64,000 nucleotides of DNA, from contig JAWNGF010000012.1 of assembly GCA_037039685.1 (NCBI GenBank), forward strand, positions 682,001 to 746,000. Direction: 5' to 3'. The notes beneath the pieces are model-generated. The model did no database searches and was not told the DNA's origin. It worked only from the letters and a program-made list of their open reading frames with translations. Within the stretch, counting starts at the first letter, position 1; each line of letters starts with the position of its first letter. A program made the position numbers and the translations under genes. Origin of the DNA: Ceratobasidium sp. AG-K. Taxonomy: Eukaryota > Basidiomycota > Agaricomycetes > Cantharellales > Ceratobasidiaceae. Positions 35,634-46,492 of the stretch are shown here, one piece after another.

Positions 35634-36010
35634 ATGAGCTTATCTTCCAACGTTTCACCCAGCGATACATCTGGTCTCTCCGCAGCGCTGGCCGAGTATA
35701 GCGCACTCTTGGAGAACGGAGATGAAGAACGCTCCCTAGGTGCGGGGCCTGACTTTGCTTTGGCGGACAGGGTAATCCTCCGCAAGGTTCTGGTAGCGTG
35801 TACTTCCATGGTAGGGGGCAGTGCGAATCCTATCTCAAAGGCTCAGCAATTGCAGGATTCGGAGATCAAGACTCCTTTGCATCTTCGACTGGCAGCTTCT
35901 ACCTTAGGGTGAATTTTTGGATCAATAGTGCTTCGGCCGATATCGAGGAGAGCTTGCGCGCAAGTGATACGTAGAGTGTATTCACAATCCCTTCGTTCAT
36001 ATTTTCGACC
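35634..36010 (+). pseudogene. Truncated copy of the 38.9 kb gene
   Basis: Codons 35634-35912 encode a diverged version of the 38.9 kb protein around its residues 320-400 (shared block TPLHLRLAASTLG). Directly after, bases 35940-36005 match the last 70 bases of that gene (aagtgatac, ...cccttcgttcat), which lie 750-850 bp further on in the full copy. The segment between is missing, so this is an internally deleted duplicate without the N-terminal half. It also supports the view that the full gene runs to about 40985. Confidence 0.6.
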
Positions 36011-36527
36011 CCCAAGCCAGACTGAAAAGGAAGGTACACGTCTGTGTTGCGCATTTTTCCTCTTCTAGAATTCACGTACAACAATTCGGTAGGGCTCCGG
36101 TGCGGGTGACTTGGAGGGGGAAGATATGGGTAGCAGCGAACTTCGCTGAGTGAATGGTGCCGGATTTGGAAGGAAAATGAATGTAATTCTATATAAGGCA
36201 CATACACTAAATGAAGCCCATGAGAAACGACGGTTTGGGACAGGGCGATGGGTGGGGAACCCGCACTGACAGAGAGCGACGGGGACTTAGGGAAAGTACT
36301 TTCAGACATTCACGTGTCGGCGTAGCCTTTCAAATTAGGCACGACACAATACGATGCTAGCGATACTCTTCACACAAGGAGGGAAAAGGAAGAAAAAGGG
36401 AGAAGGAAAAATAAAAACGAGAGCAAATGGAAACATATGCATGTATGCTAAAATCTCCCAAAACGACGTCTTTAGTCATTTGACCACTGCGTGGCGCCAC
36501 TGAATCACAGTGATCTCATCACTAATT

Positions 36528-36724
36528 GAAATGGCCGTTTTCAGTGCATAATGGTCGGAGGTTTTGGTGACGTGTGAGCTAAATTCACGTACTCCTGGGG
36601 TCCTACTTGCCAAAAAAAAAAAGGCTATTTTGAATCATTTTTGACCTGATCTGTCCTCCGGTCACCCTCCGAAGTCCCAGCACCACAGCCATCCACGACA
36701 AAGTCACTGAAAACGGCCATTTTC
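36528..36724. repeat. MITE-like element with 19-20 bp terminal inverted repeats
   Basis: gaaatggccgttttcagtg at 36528-36546 is the reverse complement of 36705-36724 apart from one base. The interior is non-coding, about 160 bp. No clear target duplication is seen. The surroundings (36,011-37,539) hold no gene. Confidence 0.45.
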
Positions 36725-37539
36725 GGTGACTTTTTTTATATTTTTATATTTTTTAAAGCCATCTAATTAATCACTGAAACGACTACTGATATTCAGCACA
36801 TCCACGCCCCACAGTGTAACTGGCGATTCAAGGATAGCTGGCCTCGGTCACGCGAACTCCATTTGCTTGAGAGACTTGGATAAACCTCCAGGCATCACTA
36901 GTCCAAACTCCCACTCCATAGTCTCACTCTTTTGCTCCATTCTTATGTGCATCGCAAAATTTACCAGTGCTAAGTATGTAGATTATTCGTAAGTTCCTGT
37001 TTATATGCGGGAAAACCTCCTGCCGTGTGAGGATTGGATTACTGCCAAGGGTTTAAGCATCGTGAATTTGGGCGGCGTCATAGCTCTTCAGTTGACCGCA
37101 ATCCGAGGGTGATCGACAACGGCGTCCCTGCCCCTTTCTTATCACATGCTCTGTCATAAGGGCCGAGCCACATAGCTCAGAGTTCTTCGCGCAACTCAGC
37201 AGGCCCGACCCGCGAGCCAACTCTGAATGCTGACGCTACTTATTTGGCAATATTCGCGCTACGACAGCGGCTCTCGTCGGGTGTCACTTGCCTCGTGGTA
37301 TCGGCAGGTCACACAACATTTATAATACAGCGGTTCTTCCTGGAAGACTATTTGTAAACAAACAGCTTTATTCGCAACCGGGTGTATCCCGACCGTGGTA
37401 TGATATATACTGAACCGACCCCACTGCTTCCAATGTGGTGATTCGCAACTCAAAAATTACCAGCATCCACTATTGAACCAGAATCATCGCCTCTCTCGCC
37501 GCTGCAACACGTTGGAAGTTGCATAAGCCCTCTCTTTAC

Positions 37540-37900
37540 TGCGATTTGCAAAAGTACTCGCCACCAGGGTCCAACTTTTTCAAGCTTTGGACGCCACTCA
37601 GAAAATACACTATAGCGGCCCAGGATATGATCTATAGAGAGTCAAACATAGCTCATTTGAATCGCGCTCTCGCGACGCACAAAATTATGTAGCCCGCATG
37701 TCGAAATTCGGAGTACTAAGAAAACCGCTCCCCAACTGTATTTCAACGTTTGCGTGACATTTAGAGAGAGTAAGAGTCTGAAAGTCTCCAGAAGTACTCA
37801 ATAGCTGTGTATAAATCGATGCGCAAAAAGAACGGACAAGTTTGGTGATGGTTAGGTGGGGATTCGGACCCCCTGAATCCGCTGGGGGAGATCGCTTCAG
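37540..37900 (-). repeat. Left arm of a large inverted duplication
   Basis: About 360 bp, roughly 85-90% identical by eye to the reverse complement of 38530-38886. Its minus strand encodes HLTITKLVRSFCASIYT and FQTLTL, conserved in the other arm, so the repeat is probably an inverted gene fragment. An upstream minus-strand frame (38072-37901) holds a CPIC Cys pair but is in another frame. Confidence 0.8.
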
Positions 37901-38529
37901 ATGACGAGCAGAAACCGATCATATTGAATACAAAACTACATATAGGGCATCCCTCTAACGCGAGGAGCGGAGGTAAACGCCCTATTGCCTTCATGAAGCT
38001 CAGGCCGAAGCTCAAAAGTAGTACTGGCTTCGCCTCAGAACCAGCATCGTGGACATGCAAATATCGTTCCATGATAGTATATGAGCATACAGGACATATT
38101 ATACACTAAATCAGAACTCCTTTTTATTATAATTTGCCTTACTTTGGGGTAACACAAGGGCAGTTTAACCGATTCTTTGACCACCGAGGTAAGAGCCCAG
38201 CCCAGACCCTGACGCCAAGCCGCCGATCCGCGGATCATGTTGATGGTCTCTGGACCGGCTTTTCAGAGAAACTAATATATCTGCATGCAAAGAGACTGGA
38301 GTGATACAGAAAGTAGCTCATTCGAACCGGAATAAAATCCTGAATCAAACGATACCCACTAAGTACGCGACATTGAAGTTCGAAAAAACATCGGCTCCTG
38401 CCACCCAACACATGTTTACTTCACTACGAGAAGACTAAAGCGCTGAATAGTTTCCAACATGACTATTTGAGTATATCGAATAATTTTTTTACCACAGTAA
38501 ATACGATATAAGCCGTTCTTACTAATGAG

Positions 38530-38886
38530 CTGAAGCTACCTACTTCAGCGAATTCAGGGACCCGAATCCCCACCTAACCATCACCAAACTTGTCCGTTCT
38601 TTTTGCGCATCGATTTATACACGGCTATTGAGTACTTCTGGAGACTTTCAGACTCTTACTCTCCCTGAATGTCACTCAAACGTCGAAATACAGTTGGGGA
38701 GCAGTTTTCTTGGTACTCCGAATTTCGACATGTGGGCTACATCACTTTGTGCGCAGCGAGAGCGCGATTCTAAATAGTCTAATAGCATTCGTCAAAGTGC
38801 CTTCTCTGAGGAGTTATGACGACTTCTATCGTGGCAGTCGAATTTTCAAAACGAAACCCTGGTGGCGAGTGCTTTTGCAAATCGCA
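38530..38886 (+). repeat. Right arm of the large inverted duplication
   Basis: Inverted partner of 37540-37900, separated by 629 bp. It encodes the same peptide on the plus strand (HLTITKLVRSFCASIYT, later TPNFDMWAT) and ends 20 bp before the ATG at 38906, so it also forms the upstream region of that gene. Confidence 0.8.
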
Positions 38887-38905
38887 ATAATCACTCCTAC
38901 TCCCA

Positions 38906-40985
38906 ATGAGGTTTCCGAAGTTTTTTCGTTCCAAAGCGGCTTTGAAGCGCGACTCCTACATCAGCAGTTTCCTTGCACCTCCATCTCAGCTCAGCGGGGA
39001 ACTATTGGATTGGTCCAGCGGTACCGACATGAAAATCCGTCGGCTCGCCATGAGGTTCCATCAAGAGTGGCAACACCCTGACTGTCTGGTCATGAAGTGG
39101 TACAAAACTCATGCTGTCACCTCATTCACATCCATCCAGCATTGGCAGAACAAGGACACACAGTTCTTCCACGAGTTTCTCATCATCCAGCTAACTGATG
39201 GGTCAGCCTGTCGGCTGGAGCGAATAGGTGAAGGTCCACGCCCGGATGCTGTTCGACGCACAGGCTGCAACGCATACGATCTCATTCAGTGGTTTTCTCC
39301 CGAGGATAATCTTACTAGGACCTGGTCAACGGGGCACAATGAGATGATTGTTCAGGTTGACTTTCCATGCACATTCGATCTACTCGATGTCATTTCTATC
39401 TGCCACACTATCCAATGTGGGTTCAAGAAGACCTCAGTATACACCCTCCAGCGCTACAACTGCTACTTCCTGTGTTGCACAATACTTGTTATACTCACAA
39501 GGCGATTCGAGACCTGGGAGAAGCTGATAACTCACAATACGTGGACCGAGGTCATGAACAAAACTCTCAACGACCTAAGACATGTACCACTGATACTACC
39601 AGAGGAACAAGATCCCGTCGATTATTTTGTACTAGGTATTTGTTCTCTGGTTAGCTCTGATAGCTTCGACCCGGCTGGGTTCCTGGTACACCATATTGAG
39701 CTAGGTTTAACCAGTGTAGATCACGATGCGACATGTGACGCCCTGAAAGATGTCTTATGGCACGGCAAATTGGGTGACACTTTGTTGATACAGGTATACA
39801 CTTGGATGGATGATGATTTCCTGGATGCAATTCTGCCTCTTGGGGGTTCATCAAGTAATACAGCTATTGCCCCTGTAGGGCTGGCTAATTTAGATGCACT
39901 TTTAGGGGAGGTAGATAAAGAACGCTTCCCTTGCGAGGACCACAACTTTGCCTCGACGAGGACGGTAATCTCCCGTGAGATCCTTGCGGCATTTACTACT
40001 ATGGTGGCAGGTATTGCGGATCCTATTTTGAAAGCTCAGAAAATGGAAGAGTTGGAAATTGAAACTCCGCTCCACCTTCGGCTGGCGGCCTCCACGCTCG
40101 GATTTCTTCTTGGATCAAGCCTGTTACAACCGATAGCGTTTTGGCTCAACAGGGGATTTCGGAAGGATTGTGAGACCCGTGAAGATGCACGTCCTGTACG
40201 TGAGACACTGCAGAAATTTTCGGGTGCGTAGTAGCGGGACACTGCAGATGGCTCAAGCGGGGCGTTAACAATAATTTGGTTCAAGTCACAGTTCCACAGT
40301 TGGTTCTAGCTATACAGCCGAGGATACGGTCCGGTTTGACAAAATTCCTGGTCTACAACAACTTCGGTAACGGCAGCGTTTTCTTCAATGAGGGTCACCT
40401 GTGTCGACTTTTGGAGCTGTTCTTTTCTATCGTGGATCAAGTGGCGGAGCGGTTCCACAAGATACTAATCGACCGTTTCCGAACAAGCTCGGGAGAGCTG
40501 AATATTTCAGCGTGCTTGGCCTGGGTCAACTCGCATCATTCAAGGCTCTGTTGGAGATATTGTCTAATGCGCACTGTAACGCGCACATTATTTAGTAACT
40601 TCAACCACGTCCTCCAGCGGAGGAATCAGCCTACCCTTACCGTACGTTTGGTGAGTAATCTTTTGCCTTGTCGAGTTAGTCAAGACAGCTAAGTTTCCGC
40701 TAAATCTGGTAGACCGACGGTACCCGGAAAGAAGTTACAGTCGCCAACTTCCAGGAATCTATTCATCGGCGCATTCTCAACCACTCTGAGCGCGTGGATT
40801 CATTCCAACTGGCTGCCGGCCCTCTGGTCTGCAGCGATATCGAGAGAGCAATGACCGAGATCTGGAAACTTTTGCCCTCCGAGAATAGAGAACCCAAAAC
40901 CGAGCTTGAAGGCGAGGAGAACCCGGGTGCGAGTGATACAGAGAGTGTTTTCACGATCCCTTCGTTCATTTTTCAACTCCCCAAT
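38906..40985 (+). CDS. Unknown protein with H-E-F / N-C-Y layout
   Basis: A 441-codon open frame (38906-40231) followed by probable further exons to about 40985 (last exon near 40,794-40,985, ending IPSFIFQLPN). Around residues 90-190 it has FFHEFLIIQL, then FDLLDVISICHTIQ, then YTLQRYNCYFLCCTI. This order (His-Glu-Phe strand, helix, Asn-Cys-Tyr helix) matches the family at 45.7, 59.8 and 61.5 kb. The Cys is followed by a hydrophobic stretch that could be buried or membrane-associated. The C-terminal part (LRLAASTLGFLLGSSLLQPIAF) has a second hydrophobic segment. No named domain is recognised. The 35.6 kb fragment is a decayed relative. Confidence 0.6.
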
Positions 40986-41701
40986 TAGACGAAAGCTTGC
41001 ATATTGTGGACTTGTATGGTCAATGTCTTGAGTTGTATATGTTCCGACCTTTTATTATTATTGACAGACACTTAGCAGTTATTCCCCCGAGCTAATTGTC
41101 GTCGTTGAATCCCGCATGATCCCCTTGTCTTGATATAAGTGTATCAGACCCACAGCAATGCCTTCCCATGGTTCTTCCAAATTACGCTTTTCACTAGTTA
41201 GACGGGCCTAAATTATTAGCAATGGTAATAATGCTCGGGACTATGAAGACCGAGCCAAATGAGCGAGCGGAAGTTTTTTCTAATTTTTAAATTTTTAAAT
41301 CGTATGTATAGTAAAGTTGCGTTGGGGCCTAGCCCTATGTACAACCTCTGTGAAAAAGCGAGCAAGAGAGAGAAAAGGAAAGAACACGAAACAGGTAAAC
41401 TCAGCACGCAAAGGAGCGGAAGTTAGCAAGGTCTTGCACCGCAAATTCCCAAAACGTGGTAACAGCACGCATTCAATTTATCACACGCATATATCTACCC
41501 TAATTCATAACTTCATTACTTTCATTACACGCAACATTACACAAAACTCGTATATCGAACCATCGTAATTGCCTCGAAAGGTACAGGACGTCAAGTCAGT
41601 CCAACCACGACAGAACGAAAATATCAATTGGGATAGGAACAAAGAACGTGGACAGGTTATGAACAGATTACAAGACTCGGTTATCGCAACTCGTTCGTCC
41701 C
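40986..41701. other. Convergent intergenic region
   Basis: 3' flanks of the unknown gene and of the mitofusin gene. No supported coding frame. Confidence 0.4.
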
Positions 41702-44272
41702 TCAGGCCATCAACCCGCCCACAACCCTAACCCCAGCAACCCGCTCTCCGAGCTTGACAAAGAATCCCCAGGCCGCTTCCGCACGCTTCTGCACACACTC
41801 GGCTTCCTTGACCGCCCGACCCGTCTCTTCACCCGCCGCGCGGTAGCGCTCACGAACGTCCCAGGCCGCGAGCCTCAGGACCTTGCGGGTCTCACGTCCA
41901 ACGCGGGCGGCGTGGTTATCGATGAACCCAACCTGCGCAACACCACCCTTGTTCGAGGTTTGGAGAGACGAGGCAATGCGACGCCCGACGGTACGGGGAA
42001 TGCTGTACGGGAGGTCGATCACAAGCCAGGCTGCACCGCCCACGACGGCGAGGGTGAGCAACGGTGCGGCCCAGGCACGGACGTTCTTGTTGCCAACGAT
42101 ATCGATGGCTTGGATGATGCTCTGCAGGCCCCAGGTCTTGGTTCCGACGATCGTGGCCGTGCCCAAGGTGAGCGAGGCGAGCGAGATGGCAGTGGTCGAG
42201 GTTTCTTCCTTCTTGTCCGACGACGAAGCAGGGAGGAGAATGTACGTCTCGAGGAAATGCTCGAAATCAAACACGTCGGAAACGGTCGACTGGTTGAGCT
42301 CGGGCGTGCGCGAGAGGCCAATGCCAACGCCAGTCGTCGAGCCACGGCTGCGGCGGTTGAACATGGCAGCGGGGACAAACACACGAGGCTGACGAGCGGC
42401 ATTACCAGCGGGGGCAGCAGCCAACACACGCTCGCCGACCTGGGTGACCTTTTGCACAGCCTCGGAGGTGGCAGCACGGGCCTGGTCCTCGACGCGCTCG
42501 ACGGCACGGTCGAGGCTCTCGAGCAGCGCGACGCGGACGTCTTGGGCATAGTCCCAGGCGTTGAGGAATCCGCGCCAGGGAGGGAGCTCGTGTCCGGCGT
42601 CGAGCTTGCCTTGGGCGACGTCGGAGAGGGCATCGCCGAGGGTCTTCTTGACGGTCGTCTCGACATCGCGGACAGTGTTCTCCTCGAGGGCTTCGAGCTC
42701 GGCTTCCATGGCGTTGCGCTGCGACTTGAGTTCCTCGAGGATGGGGAGGGTCTTGTTGAGGACCGAGCGAGCCGCGTCGATCTCGGACTTGGCGAGGAGG
42801 GCGTTGGCCGCGGCGAGGAGCTCCATGTCGGACAAGAGCTTCATGAGGTAGGTCTGGGCGGGGAGGAGCTTGGACTTGGAGCGCTTCTGGAGGACAAACG
42901 TGCGGAGGGCAGTCTCGAGTGACACAAAGGCAGCGTCCATGACGTCCTCCTTGTCGGCACCCGAGGCGAGGCTGGCGCCGAGGGCACTGCGCGAGTCGAC
43001 AAAGTGGACGAGCTCGTCGCGGTCATAGTACGTATGCGGAGACAGGGCCTTGATCTGCTCGAGGACTCGGCGCTTGCAGCGGGTCTTGTCCTTGATTTGG
43101 TCGTATCGGTTGACAACAATGAACACGTAAGCCTTTTCCTTGCCAGCGATATGCAAAAATTCTTGGGCCGAGAGGGTGAAGTGGTTCTCGGCATTGACGC
43201 AAAAGACGACAACGTCGATTTCCTCTTGGCGGGCAAAGAGATTGGTAGTCTTGACCGAGTCGCGGTTGAGACCGGGGGCATCGATGAGGGTAATATCGGC
43301 GATGCCGTTATTGAGGAGCGAGGCACCACGGGCACGGGGATCGGCGACGTAGAGCTTGAGTGCGTAATCGGGGGGAGTCTCAGCATCAGGATCGCCTTGG
43401 AGCGCCTCGAGTTCGGAGATGGGGGCGCGTGAGAACGTGGCCGGGTTTGCACGGTCGTATGACGCAACCTGGTCGAGCTTGATCACATGCACTTCTTCCA
43501 ATCCGCCATTCTCCTGCGCATCGTGCACCTCGCAAAACACCGACGTCAGAGGTTGCTGGTCGATGGGGAGGGCATCGCGGTGGAGCAGGGCATTGACGAG
43601 GGTCGACTTGCCGGCGTTGAGATCGCCAGTGACGAGGACCTTGGAGCGGGTATCGGCAATGCGGACCTTGAGCTTGTTGACATGCGCCAGCGCAGCCTCG
43701 AGACGGTCATCGAGCAAATGCGCAATGCTCGCCTTTTCGAGATTCGACACCAACGCAGAGGGGCTGTGCGCACTGTTGGGGCCCATGGAAAGATCGAGTC
43801 GGAGCACATGGAACTCGTCGGGAGTAAGGCCTTCGTACTCGTACTGGGCATCGGCAGTCGGCACACGCGGAAGATCCGACACGAGCGTAAGCTCCCGGCG
43901 CGCACCAGGCCTGGGCGCAGCATACACAACATCCGTCGACTTGGTCGGGTCGTCCACAAACGACATGGAGCGCTTGGCACTCAGATCATTCTGCGCCAGC
44001 TGGGGATACCGAGTCACCCATTCCTTGCGGCTAAACTCGCGCAGGTCGCTCAATAGGCCGACCGTCTCGCCCGCCGCGGCGGTCAATCTGTGATGTGTCA
44101 GCGTAATCCAAAAATTTTCATTGGCTACTCACCTCTCCCGCTGGTTCACATACGCCGTCTGCGCCTCTTGGCCACTCGACAGCGCGCCTTGGGCGTCGAT
44201 CGGGGTGGGAGGGATGCTGTCAGTCATCGGGCTCGTCACAATCGGGGTGGGAGGAAAGTAGGATTGAGACAT
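41702..44272 (-). CDS. fzo1: Mitofusin, outer mitochondrial membrane fusion GTPase (Fzo1)
   Basis: Dynamin-family GTPase that tethers and fuses mitochondrial outer membranes. Exon 1 (44272-44133) starts MSQSYFPPTP; a 45 bp GT-AG intron; exon 2 (44087-41702) holds the rest. Total 841 residues, in the usual fungal Fzo1 range. GTPase motifs: VTGDLNAGKSTLVNALL (G1), DAPGLNRDS (G3), VVNRYD (G4). Heptad repeats flank the GTPase domain (about residues 430-530). Two hydrophobic segments near the C-terminus (around ASLTLGTATIVG and LLTLAVVGGAAWLVI) form the membrane hairpin, followed by a terminal coiled coil. The 44326 in-frame start is TTG, so ATG 44272 is preferred. GC-rich with strong codon bias, like RPAP1 and unlike the accessory genes to the right. 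Confidence 0.95.
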
Positions 44273-45706
44273 CGTATTTGGATCTTCAGTAGCTTCAGAA
44301 GGTAGTGGCGATTCCGCCAGGGACAATTAAAATTTAAAGCGAGTCAGAAATTCGCAGTCTAGTCTTTATGTGCGAGGGGGGTCGTGGAGAGGTCGAGGGT
44401 CCGGGTGTATAAGTCGTCCCATCCTCACGTGATTTGCCTCGTGTTGATCCCACCCGGCCTGATCCGGTGCGTCCTGCCGCTGCTCCCGGCTGTGGATCCT
44501 CGCTTACGTGCATAAATACGATACCCGCTTGCTATTACAAGGCGCATATATTTGCCCAACATTGTCCGTACATCCGTTCCCGCCAGATCCCGAGGCCGAC
44601 ATGCGTGAGCAACGTGCTCCACCGAAGCGATAAACGTGCCCCCCCTATGTCGCATTCGGCGCGAATGCCCTCGGACCTCTCGAGTTGCGCTATCCACCTC
44701 ATGTCCCCCCCTGGCCATCGCCTTCCAACCGTCTACAGCGCAAACATCTTCGAGCCATTGTGTACTTTGGACTGCCCTCGGCATCGCCCCCCTCGACCAA
44801 ACACAGCCAGACGCCATACATGATACTCAAAACATTCATCTATCTATGCACGAACTGAGGTGACCCACACCATGTGGATCTTTGCCCCCCTCCACCCAAG
44901 GAAATCGAGCGGCGACACGTGAATCCCTACCCTTCTCGAACAAACTTCTCTGCTCCCCTTTTTGTATTTAACGATAGGATCGATAAAGGATAGCCTTTGC
45001 GCCCAACCCATTCCCATTGCCGTATATGAATAGTCCGCCCCTCACTGGATGTATGCGTGATTGGCGCTCCGCAAGAGCCGGGGCTGATACATGTTGGGAA
45101 TTGATGCAGCAAAGTGCTCGAGTGTGAGATTTGCGTGCCGTAAGCTTACCGGTTTGGGATCTCAGTGTGACATCATGGAGTAAATTGATTTTCTGTTGTG
45201 TCAGATCATGAGAGTGTCGCACCCTCGCATACTTATTCTCGGGAAAGCCCTAGACCCAGACTTAACTGACTCGGATTTTGGTAGTCTAAATCCTTCCCGA
45301 GCCGATCATCAACGGCTGAGAGGTAAAACCTTCGTAATCTCACCTTGAATCAATCAACTGGAATGAGATTGTCTCTTATAAACATTTGACAGGGCCATAT
45401 TGAAATACGATATTATAATGCAAAATTACAGCACCACAACCGCATACATTCAACAAACCGTCATGTAAGTTGCTCAGCAATGATGAGGTAGCCGATCACG
45501 ACCGGGATCAACCGGTTCTCGCGGCAAAGTTGGCACTAACAGCATAACTAATAGCAAGCAAGAGACCATACATAGGCCATTTGCATAATGAAGCACAGGA
45601 TACAGGAGGCTCCTTCAGTGGAGACCCAACTAGTCTCGTCAGGCCGGTTCTTCACTCCACCTGTAGCTGCTCATTCGCCAGACGCTCTCTCAACTTGACA
45701 GGTCAA
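44273..45706. other. Intergenic region
   Basis: Promoter side of fzo1. Overlapping open frames at 44,425-44,863 on both strands have no motif and look like chance frames in GC-rich DNA. Nothing else seen. Confidence 0.4.
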
Positions 45707-46492
45707 TTAGCGAGCATATATGTGTGTTTCGAATAAACTCACCCGCCGAGCTGCTTCAATGCGCCTTCTGGCACTTGGCAACCACTCTTGAAATATCGCA
45801 TACACGTGCTCCTTTGCATCGTTACCCGGGGAACAGCGGATCCAAAGACACCTCCCGCGGTTTCCAGACATATCGGTTTGGTAAAGAGCCTTGGGATACA
45901 TCCGACGCATGCACTCCCAGATTAATCCGGCGTATAGGTAACAGTTGGTATCAGCAACGCTATAACTCGGGTATAACTCTGATACGACGTTGGCGAGAGT
46001 AACAAGCTCATAGAAATAAAACGGTGTCTGGGGGGAAAACTCGATTTTCTCCAGCATTTGATAGTGTTTGAACGAACACTCCTGCAGTAATTTCGACAGC
46101 TTGCCCTCGTACGCTACTCGGAACTGGTCATCCGCTACACATCCCGTGGAGCGCGATTCCGAGCGGGTAGTACCAGGGTGACCATTGCGGGCATTGCGAT
46201 CAATGACTATATAGTTGGTAAGACCGTTAGCCTTATCCATCACCTCGACGAGGATGAATTCGTGTGCTATTCTTGATTTTGTCCGCTTCCCGTACCAAGC
46301 AGAAGTTACGATAATGGAATCGCCAAGCGAATTATGGTTGCAATTCTCCACAAGCGAGCTGTATAGCTGCCCTGACTTGAAAATATAATGAGATGCGAGG
46401 GTAATGCTTTCGGATGTACTAGATCTGCTATCGAATCCAGGGGGAAAGATTTCTCTGTGACGGACTGTGGACGCCCTTGTGAATTCCTGCAT
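45707..46492 (-). CDS. H-E-F / N-C-Y family protein, copy A
   Basis: Single open frame of 261 codons from ATG 46492. Conserved with the 59.8 and 61.5 kb proteins over its whole length: RHREIFPPGFDS near the start, WYGKR, AHEFILVEV, YIVIDRN, FRVAYEGKLSKLLQEC, FYFYELVTLANVVSELYP, TNCYLYAGLIWECM, then a charged C-terminal helix. His in HEF and Cys in NCY are spaced like the His-then-Cys pair of circularly permuted papain-fold (LRAT/NlpC-type) enzymes. That is inference; no such domain is proven. No signal peptide. Function unknown. Confidence 0.65.
   Translation of the reverse strand: MQEFTRASTVRHREIFPPGFDSRSSTSESITLASHYIFKSGQLYSSLVENCNHNSLGDSIIVTSAWYGKRTKSRIAHEFILVEVMDKANGLTNYIVIDRNARNGHPGTTRSESRSTGCVADDQFRVAYEGKLSKLLQECSFKHYQMLEKIEFSPQTPFYFYELVTLANVVSELYPSYSVADTNCYLYAGLIWECMRRMYPKALYQTDMSGNRGRCLWIRCSPGNDAKEHVYAIFQEWLPSARRRIEAARRVSLFETHIYAR

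Noticed and set aside
37761..38072. 103-codon minus-strand frame with a CPIC pair as a HET-like gene
   Set aside because: Only a Cys pair supports it, and the conserved peptide of the repeat arm lies in another frame; treated as a fragment of the inverted duplication.
41883..44093. Long plus-strand frames (up to 336 codons) opposite fzo1
   Set aside because: Produced by codon bias of the real minus-strand mitofusin; composition is repetitive and no domain is present.
44425..44863. Overlapping 129-130 codon frames on both strands
   Set aside because: No start context, motif or homologous block; typical of chance frames in GC-rich intergenic DNA.
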